From NCBI GenBank assembly GCA_009667805.1, contig CM019070.1:60454735-60518734 (forward strand): a stretch of DNA of 64,000 nucleotides, read 5' to 3'. Both the position numbers and the translations under genes were made by a program. The stretch comes from Leptobrachium leishanense (taxonomy: Eukaryota; Chordata; Amphibia; Anura; Megophryidae). This document shows positions 1 to 11,950 of this stretch, in pieces. The notes under the pieces were generated by a model. That model was not told the origin of the DNA and searched no databases. It saw only the letters and a list, made by a program, of their open reading frames with translations. Numbering within the stretch: position 1 is the stretch's first letter; each line of letters opens with the position of its first letter.

Positions 1-90
1 GCCCAACTTTAAAGCACCTATTGTTACTTTCAGGGCAGTACCCGGACCCCCATACACCTTTTATGGCCAATATCTTGCATATATGCCCTC

Positions 91-232
91 TTGGAAGGGA
101 CCTTAATTTTCGAACGTTCGAACCCCATTGACTTGCATTGTGTTCGAATTGTGTTCGAGTTTGCAGTCAAACTTTTTCGGATGTTCGAGTACGAATGCGA
201 AACGAACACAGCGGTGTTCGGCCCGTCACTAC
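91..232. repeat. Probable hAT element end, subterminal TTCGAAC-rich fragment
   Basis: The stretch carries many copies of TTCGA/TTCGAAC and stops at GGCCCGTCACTA near 232. The hAT end at about 5930-6043 has the same kind of subterminal repeats and a similar terminus. It looks like the right end of a related element whose other end lies outside the window or is lost. No coding sequence is present. Confidence 0.35.
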
Positions 233-1929
233 TGATGAATACATTGCTCAGTTGCTCAATTATTGTGAGCTACTGTTCCATGTATTTACATGTTTTAAAA
301 TTTCAGGCTCCGTGATACTTGTTATGCTGACCATATTTGTATGTTACAGAGTTACTGCAAGTCCTCGCCAGCCATCCACCAGTCTTAACCTGAACTACCG
401 ACATATGCCTGATGTTCCAGTCACCAAATGGGCTGTCCACCTCTACCGTACATTTGCTGACCAGTACCAGTGAATTTGCATACTGGGCTCTTCAGAGCTG
501 TAAGTCCAAACACTTAAGTTAAAAAGCTACACAGTTCGATCAACAAAGCGAATTAACCTTGCTGACTCCCATCTAGTGTAGTACCCTTTCCTCATCCTGC
601 CACTGCCTAATAAGAACAAAGACAAAAAATAGTGTAGTGATACCAGTGCTGATGATTTATATGTACCTACCTCATGGAGAGAATATTTCTCCTGTTGCAT
701 GTAACCTCAAAGAAAAAAAGAAGAAAAAACATAACATACAGGTCTATTCACTAAAGGTGAAACTCAGAAGAATTGGCAGGAGAAGTGAAATTTCTAGGTC
801 AAAATAGCCAAACCAGAAAAATTCTCCCATGTATCGCACTTTCCAAATCAGCTACTTGGTCTAGATTTGTCTCTTCTCCTGCCAATTCTCCTGAGTTTCA
901 CCTTTTAGAGAATAGACCTGATAGTGTAATATTGAAAATATTTTGGAAGAAAAAACAAGTGGGAAAAGCACTCACACTCTATAGAGCCCTTTATAAGACT
1001 CTAATATCAGATGCCTTTGTATAATGATATGGCCTCGCATTAGCGGGACCTCTGCCCCATCACCTTGTACTGTTATAAGCCCAGCCACTATAAGGACTGG
1101 TAATTGGGTCCGAAGCAGGCCTACTCTTTTTCACCTTTGCAAAACCCAGTCATTTTAAGGACTGGTACCACTCCTAATTGAAGGGGTTTATGGTGCTGTG
1201 TTTAGGGGTGTCCTGGTCTATCCCATAGCCATCACATAAAGTCACTTTCCCAGTAAAATACTTGTTATTAACAATCGAAAAACAAAGTCAAAAGAAGTTC
1301 ATAGAAGTTCTCAATTTTTTTCTTGCAAAAGTAAAGTGAGACTCAGGGGAAACAGGAAAAATAATACATTCTTGGAGATGGAAAACACAATTGGTTTTCT
1401 ATATTTCTTGACATCAACATGTTGAGACAAACCTGTTCCACAATTGTAAGGTGATCATTGATTATATACTACTATATATTGCAACGTGATGATACACCCC
1501 TCAGTGGCAAAGTAACTAGTTCTAAGTCTAATTTAGAAAGTAAAACAACAACATCTCAGACATTAAAGGGGCTCTAAAGCCAAGGAACTGCCTTTCCACT
1601 GCCAATTACTCTACAGCTTACATGCACACCATCTGAAGGCTATGGACATTATATAAACTCTTTCCTCTTCTTATGCTGTGAGAAAGAGGACAACTGCAAA
1701 TCATTATTAAGATTTGCATTTTCTGGAAGTTTTTTTTATCTACATTTAATGCTTTAATAAACAACATCCAAAAGAAGATTTTCATAGATATATTTTTCCC
1801 CCCAGGAAATTGCTAAGCCTAAACCCTCAGCTTTCTGCTAAAACATATTTGATAATTGATGATGATGATAGGCATTGTGCTGGTTAACACATGCATCGCT
1901 ATGTAAGTATTTAAATGTTTAATTTTTCT
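233..1929. other. Non-coding DNA with one palindromic MITE
   Basis: Apart from the inverted repeat at 739-920 I see no gene, no long open frame with recognisable content and no clear transposon in this stretch. Composition is AT-rich and unremarkable. Confidence 0.5.
739..920. mobile_element. Palindromic MITE
   Basis: The sequence starting AGGTCTATTCACTAAAGGTG at about 740 returns as its reverse complement ending at 920. The arms are about 48 bp with few mismatches and a roughly 85 bp centre. Length and structure fit a non-autonomous foldback MITE. The motif CTATTCACTAA resembles the ends of the TTAA-flanked family seen at 49968-51284. Confidence 0.65.
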
Positions 1930-4843
1930 CTACATCTCCGTGTATAGTACACAGTCTGACCTGCCAGAAAATTGTATGTATGTATCTACAATTTTACTAG
2001 CAAGGCAAGATTGTGCATCAGTCAAGTGGCCCCGGCCTTCACCACTATTCCTCTGATCATCCGCAGCCTCAGAAGCACCTGTGTCATCACTTGGTAACCT
2101 ACCAGTGCCTGGAAAGGTGTTACACAAGTGTCACTTTAGAGCGTCCTCAAGTTTTTTCATCCTGTGCTCCCGCTGTGTGGGCAGGATGAGCTCTGCAACT
2201 TTCCCCTTGTATCGTGGATCAAGAAGGGTTGCCAAAAAGTAATGATCCCTCTCCTTGATAGCACGAATCCTGGTGTCCTTTATCAGGCTTTTCAGGATAA
2301 GGGAGCACATGCAGCGTAGGTTGGAGATGGCATTAGCTTCTGAGTCTTCCTGGTCAATGAGGATGACCCCATCGTGTACTTCCTCCCCCAGCCAAGTACT
2401 AGTCCTTGTGTTTCTGGGCACACAAAACCCTCCCTTGAGGAATCCCCACCTTCAATGCCCCCACTACTTAAATATTCCTCCTCCTCCTCATCCTCCTCCT
2501 TTCTGATCTGAGGAGGACCCGCAGGAATGCTGTCTGTGGAAAGACTGGGGCCTTGAGAGCTAGGGAAGGCCTCCTCTTCCTCCCGCTGCTCTGCCTCTAG
2601 AGCCACATCTATAATTCCCCGCAGAGTGTGCTCCAGCAGGAACACTAAAGGAATTGTGTCACTGATGCATGCACTGTCCCTGCTCACCATCCTCGTTGCC
2701 TCCTCAAATGGTGACAGTACAGTGCATGCATCCTTGATCATCTGCCACTGCGGGGGGGAAGAAAACAAGTTGACCTGTACCTGTCCTTGTGCCATACTCA
2801 CACAGGTACTCGTTGATGGCCCTCTGCTGCTTGTGCAGATGCTGCAGCATTGCCAATGTCGAGTTCCACCTGGTGGGCATGTCACAGATCAGACGGTTTG
2901 TGGGAAGGTGGAATTCTCTTTGAATTTCTGCCAGGCGAACACTTGCTGGGAATGACCGTCTGAAGTGACTGCAGACTTTTCTGGCCTGGCTGAGAAGCTC
3001 TGCCAGCCCTGGGTACCTGGTTAGGAAACGCTGTACCACCAGATTTAGGACGTGTGCTAGGCATGGTACATGCATCAACTTATCCAGGCGTAGGGCGGAG
3101 AGAAGGTTGCTGCCATTATCATAGACGACCATTCCCAGCTGAAGCTGGCGTGGTGTTAACCATCTCTGCACCTGCCCCTGCAGAGCTGACAGAATTTCTG
3201 GCTCGGTGTGGCTCCTGTCCCCTAAACAAACCAGCTCAAGTACAGTATGGCATCTTTTTGCTTGAGCCATTGCGTAGCCCCCATCATGCGTCATTTTAAC
3301 GGCCACTTCATCAGAGACAGAGAAGGAGGAGGAGATGGAAGAGGGAGAGGTGGTGGTGGAGCAGACAGACCTCATACAAGCAGCTTTCTGGAGGCGTGGT
3401 GGATGAACAAGTTCCAGCTCAGAGCCCCATCTTGGATCCCTCCCAGCTGCAATCAGAGTTACCCAGTGTGCAGCGAAGGAAATGTAACGGCCCTGTCCAT
3501 GCTTGCTGGACCACGTGTCTAAAGTCATATGCACCTTGCTACTGACTGCCTTTCCCAATGAGTCGATAAAATTGTCTTCCACGTGCTGGTATAGTGCTGG
3601 AATGGCCTTCCGTGAAAAGTAATGGCGTTTTGGAACATGCCACTGTGGTACAGCACATTCAGAAAATTCAAGGAAGGAAGCAGAGTCCACCAGCTGAAAA
3701 GGCAGTAGCTGTAATGCGAGTAATTTTGCTAAGCTGGCAATTAGACACTGTGCTTGGGGATGGTTGGGACTATATTTTTTCTTATGCTGCAGCAGCTGGG
3801 GCAACGTAATCTGACTGCGTAAATCTTCAGCTGATGGGATGCTGCCACATTGTGAGGAAGGACCTGGTACATCCATTACTGTAGCATCATCCCTGTCAGT
3901 GGAGGTTGGAGTCAATGACATGGCAGGACATATAGTGGGGGTAGAGACAGGTGAGGAGGAGGACCTATGCAAAGTTTTGCGCCAACGGGATGCGTGGCAG
4001 GTGGTCATATGTCGCCTCAAGCACATGGTACCCAAGCGTCCAGTGTCTTTCCCACGCTTGAGCCTCATCTGACATAGATTACATATAGCAACGGTGCGAT
4101 CCGCTGCACATTTCTTAAAGAACTCCCAGACAGCAGAGTTCCTGGATGTGTGCTTTGAGACAACAGCGCTCTGCACTGGAGCAGCTCTGACATCTGATGC
4201 CTTAGACTGGCTAGTGCTACGGTTGGTCAAAGAGGATGTTGTGCCTCGTGTTTGTTGTGCCTCCTCCTCCTCACTTGACTAATCTGTTCGATCAGCCACC
4301 CAGGTGGAGTCAGTGACCTCATCATCATTGTCATCACCCCCTATCTCCTCGTCACTGGAGCCAACTTGGCAGTATGCTGCAGCTGCTGGGGCAACATGAG
4401 TGCCAGTTATTTGTGTGTCATCACTGGCACCCCCTTCCTCTAGGTTGATTATACTCCCTTCCTCAACCTCAGAGATTGAATCACAGCACTGTACTTGCTG
4501 CGCATCCTCAAGCAGCATGTCACTGTCACTGTAGTCAAACAATTCAGCTGACTCCTCCGTGTGTGATAGTGAGGCTATGGCAGGAGTAGCTGTGGACATG
4601 GAGGCAGCATTAGATGCTTTGGCAGCTGAGCTGGACTGTAAAGCACTACAAGCCTGGCTGGCAGAGGACTGGGAGGATGAGGATGGCCTGGTTAGCCAAT
4701 CCTGCAAATCCTCTGTATGTTGCTGCTGCTTAGGATGCACCACGTCCACGACGACCAGAGGCACAGCCTCCCAACACAGAGGCTGCTTGCCCTTTTATCT
4801 GTGCCTGGGAGCGTCTGCCTGTCCTTTTTGGTCTTTCTGACAT
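1930..4843 (-). pseudogene. hAT transposase with BED zinc finger, decayed
   Basis: Minus-strand transposase remnant in several open pieces. The first ATG is near 4843, followed by an early frameshift. A serine- and acid-rich N-terminus lies at 4764-4279. One in-frame stop at 4279 separates it from the main piece (4230-2704, 508 codons). That piece holds a BED-type finger (CNLC followed by a C/H pair in HMTTCH) and hAT core motifs such as HMTLDTWSS and CLAHVLNL. The frame then shifts to 2885-2292 and again to 2421-2131, where FLATLLDPRYKG is a typical hAT block. The C-terminal hATC dimerisation region is not visible, so the element appears cut at the low-coordinate side. Family assignment is firm; activity is excluded by the breaks. 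Confidence 0.85.
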
Positions 4844-4879
4844 GGTGAGTGATATATAGATTAAAGATATACAGAACTC

Positions 4880-5690
4880 TGATTCAACTCTGTTATAAAA
4901 ATTGGAGATATGCTGCAGAACTCTGATTCAACTCTGGTGTAAAGATGAAAGATTTCCAGAACTCTGGTATAACTCAGTGAGACACCCTGATAGCTGGCAG
5001 CCAGTGACAAGACACTAATTAAAATTCCCAGAAACCTCCTATAAATCAGTGAGACCCCCTGATGGGTGGCAGTGACAAGACACAAATTACAATTCCCAGG
5101 AACTTCCTATAAATCAGTGTGCCCCCCTGATGTGTGGCAGTGTGACAAGACACAGATTACAATTCGCAGAAATCTGCTAGAAGTATGTGACACCCCCTGA
5201 TAGCTGACTGTCAGTGACTGAGAAGAGACGGATTACAATTCACAGAACTTTTATGGAAGTATGTGACACCCCCTGATAGCTGGCTGTCAGTGACTGAGAA
5301 GACACGGATTACAATTCACAGAAATTTTATGGAAGTATGTGACACCCCCTGATAGCTGACTGTCAGTGACTGAGAAGACACACTTTCCACCACCAATTCC
5401 CAGATATCTGCAACAAGTGAGCACCCCAAATTGCTGCTGTCACTGGCAGTGAGAAGACACACTTTCCACCAATTCCCAGATATCTGTAACAAGTGAGACC
5501 CCCCAATAGCTGTCCCTGGCAGTGAGAAGACACACTTTCCACGAATTCCCAGATATCTGCAACAAGTGAGACCCCAAATTGCTGCTGTCACTGACTGAGA
5601 AGACACACTTTCCACCAATTCCCAGATATCTTCAACAAGTGAGACCCCCCCAATAGCTGTCACTGGCAGTGAGAAGACACACTAACAGAA
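4880..5690. repeat. Tandem repeat of about 60-90 bp units in the hAT leader
   Basis: Units contain variants of GTGAGACCCCCTGATAGCTG, then CAGTGACTGAGAAGACAC, then ATTCCCAGATATCT or a variant. About ten diverged copies lie between the transposase start and the probable promoter of the minus-strand hAT. The higher-coordinate copies (about 5380-5690) are more alike than the lower ones, which suggests recent local expansion. Confidence 0.75.
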
Positions 5691-5742
5691 CAATCTCCTC
5701 TCACGCCTGCAGAAAACACGTGCTGGCTGGGCTGGGTTCAAG

Positions 5743-5752
5743 CCTTATATAG
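5743..5752 (-). promoter_or_regulatory. Possible TATA box of the hAT element
   Basis: The minus strand reads CTATATAAGG, a good TATA-box match. It lies upstream of the transposase start at 4843 with the tandem-repeat leader between. Placement is consistent with a promoter, but no transcription evidence can be seen. Confidence 0.4.
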
Positions 5753-5929
5753 TGTGCTGCGGGACTTAGCTCTGTGAGCCCATGATTGGGCAAAATTTGC
5801 CCAATCAGGACTCTGAGCCGTGATTGCATAGTCTTGCACCTGTCTTGCACCTAAACTGTGGTCAGGTGCAGACTGTAGCCAATTACAAGCTTCAGGCCAG
5901 TGGAAAAGTGCATTGTGGTCCATTGTGGA

Positions 5930-6043
5930 GCATTGTGGGCGAACATGTGGCGAACACGCGGAAATGTTTGTAGTTCGCGAACATGCGAACAGGAGATGTT
6001 CGAATCGAACTCTGAACCGATCAAACCGAACAGCTCATCCCTA
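5930..6043. mobile_element. hAT terminus with subterminal GCGAAC repeats
   Basis: The sequence is dense in GCGAACA and TTCGAA motifs and ends in CAGCTCATCCCTA. The reverse complement TAGGGATGAGCTG is a typical hAT-type terminal inverted repeat. It is placed correctly to be the 5' end of the minus-strand element at 1930-4843. The matching opposite end is not found. Confidence 0.6.
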
Positions 6044-7244
6044 GATGTAACCCTACATTATGAACAATCCATACGCTGCAGGTAACAATCCATACGCTGC
6101 TTGTGTCCTCTCACATTGACTCACTGGCAGGAAAACCTTTTGGCAGCAGTCTGTTGTTCACTGAATACAGGTCAGCAGCTACCGAGTGATCCGGAACGCC
6201 TGGACTTTATTTCTCACCTGTTGTGCTGTTTTTAAACTGTGGAGCACTGGCCCTTCCTGGGGCTATTTGTCACAGTTCCCGGATCCCACCACGCAGTCCT
6301 TAAAGCCCAACACTCCACAGAGCCCAAAAGCTACCAACAGGGTAGCCGTAGAAGAATCCCTAACTGTCTGGTCCTTAGAATTGGTCAGGTATACTAGCTA
6401 GACAGAAAGGGTTAATCAAAGACAATGTCGTAATACAAAACCAGGTCAGCAACACGGGGGTAGTCAGACGAGCCAGAATCAGGAATACAGAGTATAGAAT
6501 AGTCAAATGAAATAGCCGGGTCGATATCAGTGCAGAAGCGTAGTACAAGAAAATAGTCTAGGGCAACGGAAGGCAGAATAGTCAGAAAACAAGCAGAGGT
6601 CAATAACAGGTTAAATCACGAGAGAATTCAGGTACAAGGAGCTCAGGTGTGGATAACCACGATCTGGCACTGCTTAGAAGGAACTGTTGATTTTTAAAGA
6701 TCTTCACCAGACCGCGACCCCCTCTCAAGCCGCACCTCATGCAGCCACCTCCCTGCCTGTTTCAATTTAAACCGGGTGTTGGTGAGCGAGCAGCATCAGA
6801 CATGCTGCCCTCAAGCACACCGGAAAGGCTGGAAGCCCCCAACGTTACACTATTAGATTATATGTTTACATTGCAGCACCTATAGAGGAATATAGATACT
6901 GCACACAACAATGCCATGCATTCTGATATATATATATCATTTAGATAGAGAAGAAAAAAGTTATCATTCTGCGCTATTCCACTTCACATCTGATCCGACC
7001 AAGGCATATGTAGGGAATTTTAAGCACACAAACAAAGATGTATTTTGTCCGCCCATTCAATAAACCTGTGCATTTATGAATATGGCAAGACTTGTGTGTG
7101 GGGGGGGGTCTTCAAAGTTTAACAATGCCAGATGAGTGCGACCAAGCATGCCAAAAAATTATATAAATGTTTGCATATATATAAATTTTCTGGTGAGCAA
7201 GATTGTGTATTATAATGGTTTAATAATTATATACTGTATATATA
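6044..7244. other. Non-coding DNA with a diverged interspersed repeat
   Basis: No gene is recognised. About 6355-6600 resembles 45795-45985: both have GGTCCTTAGAA/GGTCTTTAGAA, then TAGCTAGACA/TAGCAAGACA, then a series of GTCAG and GAATAGTC-type words. This suggests two old copies of one repeat family of unknown class. Confidence 0.4.
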
Positions 7245-7246
7245 TA

Positions 7247-8766
7247 CAGTTGTGTTCAAAATTATTCAACCCCCAATACTGTAAAGGGTTTTAGGGAATT
7301 TAGTGTACATTTGTAATTGTATTCAGAATGAAATCCTACAAAGACTTTTTAAAGAACCATATGCAACTAAAATTACATCAATTGGTTTTGTAATACAGTA
7401 GTAAATGTTTCTTTTGTGAATTCTTCATTGACACAATTATTCAACCCCTTAAAGACTACCACTCTGAAGAACAGAGGTTCATTCAAGTGTTTTCAATCAG
7501 GTATTGAAAACACCTGTGGATGTCACGGAGCAGCAATAAAGCATAATAAGCACCAATTAGGCAGCTTTAAAATGACTGTGATACTCAGCTCCTTCTAGAC
7601 ATTTACTGGTGTGGTTACAAACATGGTGAAGTCAAGAGAATGGTCCAGGAAGACAAGAGAAGAGGTGATTACTCTTCACAGGAAGGGCAATGGCTATAAG
7701 AAGATTGCAAAGATGTTAAACATACCAAGAGAGACCATAGGAAGCATCATTCGCAAATTCAATGCAAAGGGCACTGTTGAAACGCTACCTGGTAGTGGCA
7801 GAAAGAAGATGCTGACTTCGACTGCTGTACGCTACCTGAAGCGTAGAGTGGAGAAAAGTCCCCGTGTGACTGCTGAGGAACTGAGAAAAGATTTGTCAGA
7901 TGTGGGTACTGAAGTTTCAGCTCAGACAATACGGCGCACACTGCGTAATGAAGGCCTCCATGCCAGAACTCCTAGGCGCACCCCCTTGCTGTCTCCAAAG
8001 AATAAGAAGAGTCGACTGCAGTATGCCAAAAGTCATGTGGACAAACCACAGAAGTTTTGGGATAGTGTTCTGTGGACTGATGAAACAAAATTAGAACTGT
8101 TTGGGCCCATGGATCAACGCTATGTTTGGAGGAGGAAGAACAAGGCCTATGAAGAAAAGAACACCTTGCCTACTGTGAAGCATGGCGGGGGGGTCAATCA
8201 TGCTTTGGGGCTGTTTTGCTTCTGCAGGCACAGGGAAGCTTCAGCGTGTGCAAGGTACCATGAATTCTCTTCAGTACCAGGAGATATTGGATGACAATGT
8301 GATGCAGTCCGTCACAAACCTGAGGCTTGGGAGACGTTGGACCTTTCAACAGGACAATGATCCCAAGCATACCTCCAAGTCCACTAGAGCATGGTTGCAG
8401 ATTAAAGGCTGGAACATTTTGGAGTGGCCATCGCAGTCACCTGACTTAAATCCGATTGAGAACCTCTGGTGGGATTTAAAGAAAGCAGTTGCAGTGCGCA
8501 AGCCTAAGAATGTGACTGAACTGGAGGCTTTTGCCCATGACGAATGGGCGAAGATACCCGTAGATCGCTGCAAGACACTTGTGTCAAGCTATGCTTCACG
8601 TTTAAAAGCTGTTATAACTGTAAAAGGATGTTGTACTAAGTACTAAGATTGAATGTCACTTGGGGGTTGAATAAAACTGATAATGATGACTGAATGATCA
8701 AAATCAATGTCAAACTGGCCAAATCACTCAATTTCAGTGGGGGTTGAATAATTTTGAACACAACTG
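7247..8766 (+). mobile_element. Tc1-type DNA transposon, nearly complete
   Basis: Both ends carry the same 29-bp perfect inverted repeat, starting CAGTTGTGTTCAAAATTATT at 7247 and its complement ending at 8766. The left flank is a TA dinucleotide; the right flank is slightly altered (TG before TATATA). The element is about 1.5 kb with a single transposase gene, the usual Tc1 layout. Near-perfect ends suggest a fairly young insertion. Confidence 0.9.
7623..8646 (+). pseudogene. Tc1 transposase, one frameshift
   Basis: Codes a Tc1-family transposase of about 340 residues. The start is the ATG at 7623, giving MVKSREWSRKTREEV. An N-terminal helix-turn-helix region (KIAKMLNIPRETIGSIIRKF) is followed by the catalytic triad context: WTDET, then QQDNDPKHTSKS, then SPDLNPIENLW, matching the DD34E pattern. 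The frame breaks near 8185-8192 in a run of seven G bases. Upstream coding runs in one frame to about 8190 and downstream coding continues in another to the stop at 8646. A one-base change in the G run would explain it. Otherwise the gene looks complete. Confidence 0.9.
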
Positions 8767-8790
8767 TGTATATATATATATATATATATA

Positions 8791-8920
8791 GGGCCATATT
8801 ACGATGTTGGCGCTAACTTAACCAGAGCTGTTGTAAACTTAAAACCTCCATAGGCTATAATGGCTCCGGGAAGTTTACAACAGCTCTGGTTAAGTTAGCA
8901 CCAACTACGCAATGTGGCCC
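8791..8920. mobile_element. 130-bp palindromic MITE, GGGCCATATTAC family
   Basis: Begins GGGCCATATTACG and ends CAATGTGGCCC. The arms contain GCTAACTTAACCAGAGCTG and its complement, so almost the whole element is one hairpin. Two other copies occur here: one at 61645-61775 and one split by a Harbinger (52987-53092 plus 56268-56292). Confidence 0.85.
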
Positions 8921-8921
8921 A

Positions 8922-9217
8922 TAGTGTCTACAAGGGTTGTGGTGGAGGACAAAAAGTGAGATAAAAAGCCTCCACACTATAATAAGTGTGTTTATTATTG
9001 CAGAAGCCACCTGCACATCATAGCAACTCAAAGAATTGCCATTCCAGAGTTCCCGTGCCACATTCCCCATATGCAGCAAGGAATTCTGGGTAGGATATGC
9101 AAATGACCTCTGTCTCACTTTTATACATCCTAGATCTGTTATTACACAGAACCTAAAATCAATGCTATGCCACACTGTGGCTTTCTAGCAGAGATAAGGT
9201 TTATGCAACTGGTCAAA
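8922..9217 (-). repeat. Interspersed repeat of about 290 bp, LTR-like
   Basis: Related to plus-strand copies at 60205-60405 and 60487-60735. In the minus orientation it holds a TATA-like GTATAAAAGTGAGAC and later an AATAAA inside GCAATAATAAACACACTT. That is the order expected of an LTR with promoter and polyadenylation signal. Ends are not clearly defined, so a SINE or other class cannot be excluded. Confidence 0.55.
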
Positions 9218-9231
9218 TATATATATGTATA

Positions 9232-9621
9232 CTGCTCAGAAAAACAAAAGGAGCACTTTTTAATCATAGTGTAGCATCAAGTCAGTTAAACTCCTTGGAT
9301 ATTGAGCTGATCAGTACAGTAGCATAGGGGGTTGATAATCAGTTTCAGCTGCTTTGGCATTAATGACATTTACAACAGGTGCACTAGATGGGCAACAATG
9401 AGACAACCTCCAAAACAGTTTTACAGGGGGAGGCCACTGATATTTTTCTCCCTTGTCATCTTTTCTGACTGATTTTCATTGGTTTTGCATTTGGCTAGGG
9501 TCAGTGTCACTATTGGTAGTATGAGGCGATACCTGGATACTAGAGGTTGCACAGGCAGTCCAACTCTTCCAGGATGGCACATCAATACATGCCATTGCTG
9601 GAAGGTTTGCTGTGTCTACCA
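9232..9621 (+). mobile_element. Tc1-like transposon, left part
   Basis: Starts CTGCTCAGAAAAACAAAAGG directly after a TA and continues into the 5' part of a transposase gene. The sequence stops making sense as Tc1 at about 9621 and resumes near 20311 (CCGCAGTCTCAAAAGCATGC), then after a second break at 27286. The three pieces are in consecutive order and the same orientation, so this is one element opened by later insertions. Confidence 0.85.
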
Positions 9622-9756
9622 GTGTGTTAAAATACAATCAGCAAGCACAAATATGTAGACGTGATCGTTCAGATATTATTAAGTGTTTGAATTTCATGGT
9701 CTAGGGTCAATCTTATTTTAGTGTAGTGTCTGTGAGACGTCAGTGACCCTGAGATG

Positions 9757-10085
9757 CAGACAGAAGCAGGTCCTCCAGCGGTTTGAAGTGTCAATAAACT
9801 TTACTTACAGAGACAGCAGACCCTGCATGGAAAAATGTGACGTTTCGGCCCACAGGCCTTAATCATACATTGGGCCTGTGGGCCGAAACGTCACATTTTT
9901 CCATGCAGGGTCTGCTGTCCCTATAAATAAAGTTCACTGGCACTTCAAACCGCTGGAGGACCTGCTTCTGTCTGCTTCACATTGGTGTTGTTGGGGCTGC
10001 GGTGGCCCCTGTATAGCGGTGACCTCGCGGTTGGGTAAGAGGTGGGCTCCCATCGGAGTTGGATCGTGGCAATATCTGTTTTCGT
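9757..10085. mobile_element. Palindromic foldback element with 15-bp target duplication
   Basis: Flanked by the exact 15-bp direct repeat AGTGACCCTGAGATG at 9742-9756 and 10086-10100. Directly after the left repeat comes an arm of about 105 bp, then its inverted copy up to about 9974, then about 110 bp of unpaired tail. Each arm contains GGCC-CACA-GGCC next to GAAACGTC on the coding strand. That motif combination is typical of Penelope-like element ends. No open frame is present. Confidence 0.75.
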
Positions 10086-10504
10086 AGTGACCCTGAGATG
10101 ACCTGGGGATATTTATGTATTAACAATTGACAGCAATTAACAATAAGGGGAAAATATGTAAGAGGAAACCAGATGGTTGTAACGTCTGTCTGATTGCAAT
10201 ACAATTTATAGTTTCCCTAGTTGTAATAATTGGTAATACAGTATATCTAAAGACAGCCAAATTTGATACAAAAACAAACCGTGCAGGAGAATTCTCATGG
10301 TCACACCCTGGGAACGTCTGGCCAGGGTTCTCTCATGATGTGACAATGAGTGTCTCTTATGTGACTGGAATTGTATAAAAGAAGGACATAGTGGTCATGG
10401 GCAGAAGAGAAGGAATGCTCCTACCTGAGAACAGAGCTCCTTCTCTGGTCAGAATTGAAATGGGCTTTCTCTCCTTTTAATCAGAACGGTGAAGCTTTTT
10501 TCGG

Positions 10505-10618
10505 TAATGTATTAATTGATATCCTAACTATTTAGCTTTTTTATTAGTATATAATTGATATCCTAAACTATTTAGCTTTTGTATTAGTATATAATTGATA
10601 TCCTAACTATTTAGCTTT
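10505..10618. repeat. Short tandem repeat, about 42-bp unit, 2.7 copies
   Basis: The phrase TTGATATCCTAACTATTTAG occurs three times at about 42-bp spacing, separated by TTAGTATATAA. The copies are nearly identical. Confidence 0.8.
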
Positions 10619-10634
10619 TAATATTATTTTGTAA

Positions 10635-11176
10635 CTGTAGGTACTCGAGTATACCGCTAGATTTTGGTGACAAACATTTACCTTAAAATTGGAGGGCTCG
10701 TGTTATATTCGAGACATCTGCATCGCGTGAAAAAAAACAAAACCTTGCCTTGCTTTGATTCCCAAGTCTCCCGGAAGTTCCGGTAGTCTCGCTGAAGTGA
10801 ATGCGGGCTCCCTGATGCTTGCGAACACTTCAGGAACTCACGGATTCGGGAGAGGCGGGATCCATCACGGCCAGAGGGCACACTCAGATTAATCCAATCA
10901 TTAACCTCGCTTGCCTCTGCCAGCCATCTAATCGCTAGTAAAGAAGACTGGTGGCTTCATACTTAGTAACAACTGCAATCATTCTAGAGCAGAACAGCAT
11001 GGCCTGAGGGGGAGCCTGACTGTGGTAAGAGAACCTGGAAGGATTTTAAATGTTTACGGGTACAGTAAAATTTAGTTCCTCGTGTTATATTCGAGTCTTG
11101 AGTATTCTCTCTTTTCCATAATAAATCTCTATCCACTGCGTTATATTTGGGTTGAGCTATACTCGAGTATCTACGG
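10635..11176. mobile_element. MITE with CTGTAGGTACTCGAGTATA ends
   Basis: The left end CTGTAGGTACTCGAGTATA is matched on the right by the complement of CCGTAGATACTCGAGTATA. A TA flanks the right side (AA on the left). The inside is non-coding and repeats TCGTGTTATATTCGAG twice. The CCGTA terminus and TA flank are shared with the larger element at 31175-33025, suggesting related transposases. Confidence 0.7.
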
Positions 11177-11859
11177 TAATACATGATAAACAAATTGCTA
11201 TCAGTTTACATGGATTAGTCTTTTATTCCACTACTATCAGTGTTTTGTGTTTATCCTTAACAGATTTGTGCCAGGGTTATTTTGTTGTCATTTGCCATTG
11301 TTTAATTTCATCTATGTGTGTCTCTTTACTCTCAGCCAGACACAGCATTTGCATTGCAGCTGAATCGGTTGACTACTTTAATAAATGAACTATTTTGTAC
11401 CTAGGATTATTTTTAGCCAATGCTTTAATGCCATCTACGTGTGTCTCATTACTCTCAGCCAGACACAGCATTTACATTTGAAGCTCAATGGAATAATTGA
11501 TGAACTACAGTGATGTTCTTTAATTAAGATGTGTAGTGATGTGTAATGTTCCTGATTGTCACATGTGTTCTTCCTGCAGTAATTTGTTGACCGATTCATG
11601 TTTTAATTACCGTGATGTTTCAGGTTGATGCATTAATTGATTAATTAATTAATGCAATAACATTGATTGGGTAACTGATTAATTGATTTTGATCTACTGG
11701 GTGTTGGTTTCAGTGATAAACTGGATTCAACAATGACCAAGAGGTTTTTCTTATGTATTTGCCTAATATTTTATATATAATATATATATCAAACTCGATC
11801 TCTGCACACCCAGTAACGAATGAATCATGCTCCGGTCCAGGAACTTGGTATATAGTATT

Positions 11860-11932
11860 ATAAATTCCTCGATGTTCCGCCACTCAGAGACTCTTTTTGT
11901 TATAAAAATAAATTCCTTTATTGGATCATGGG
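11860..11932. repeat. Terminal inverted copy of the Penelope element, left
   Basis: Reads ATAAATTCCTCGATGTTCCG through TTGGATCATGGG, with its reverse complement at 20135-20206. It differs by a few bases and small gaps. It marks one end of the Penelope-like element. Confidence 0.85.
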
Positions 11933-11950
11933 TTCAGCATCACAGCATCA

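Larger units (their letters stand above)
9622..11787. other. Unclassified block inserted in the Tc1-like element, possibly LTR-like
   Basis: This block and its probable continuation at 20207-20310 separate the first two parts of the Tc1-like element. It starts TGTGTT and the far end reads AATACA, compatible with LTR-type ends, but no clean target duplication is seen. It contains a TATA-like TTGTATAAAA at 10371 and an AATAAA near 11380. No protein is recognised. It also carries the foldback element at 9757-10085 and the MITE at 10635-11176. Confidence 0.35.

Noticed and set aside
7759..7941. Minus-strand frames opposite the Tc1 transposase
   Set aside because: Shadows of the transposase gene.
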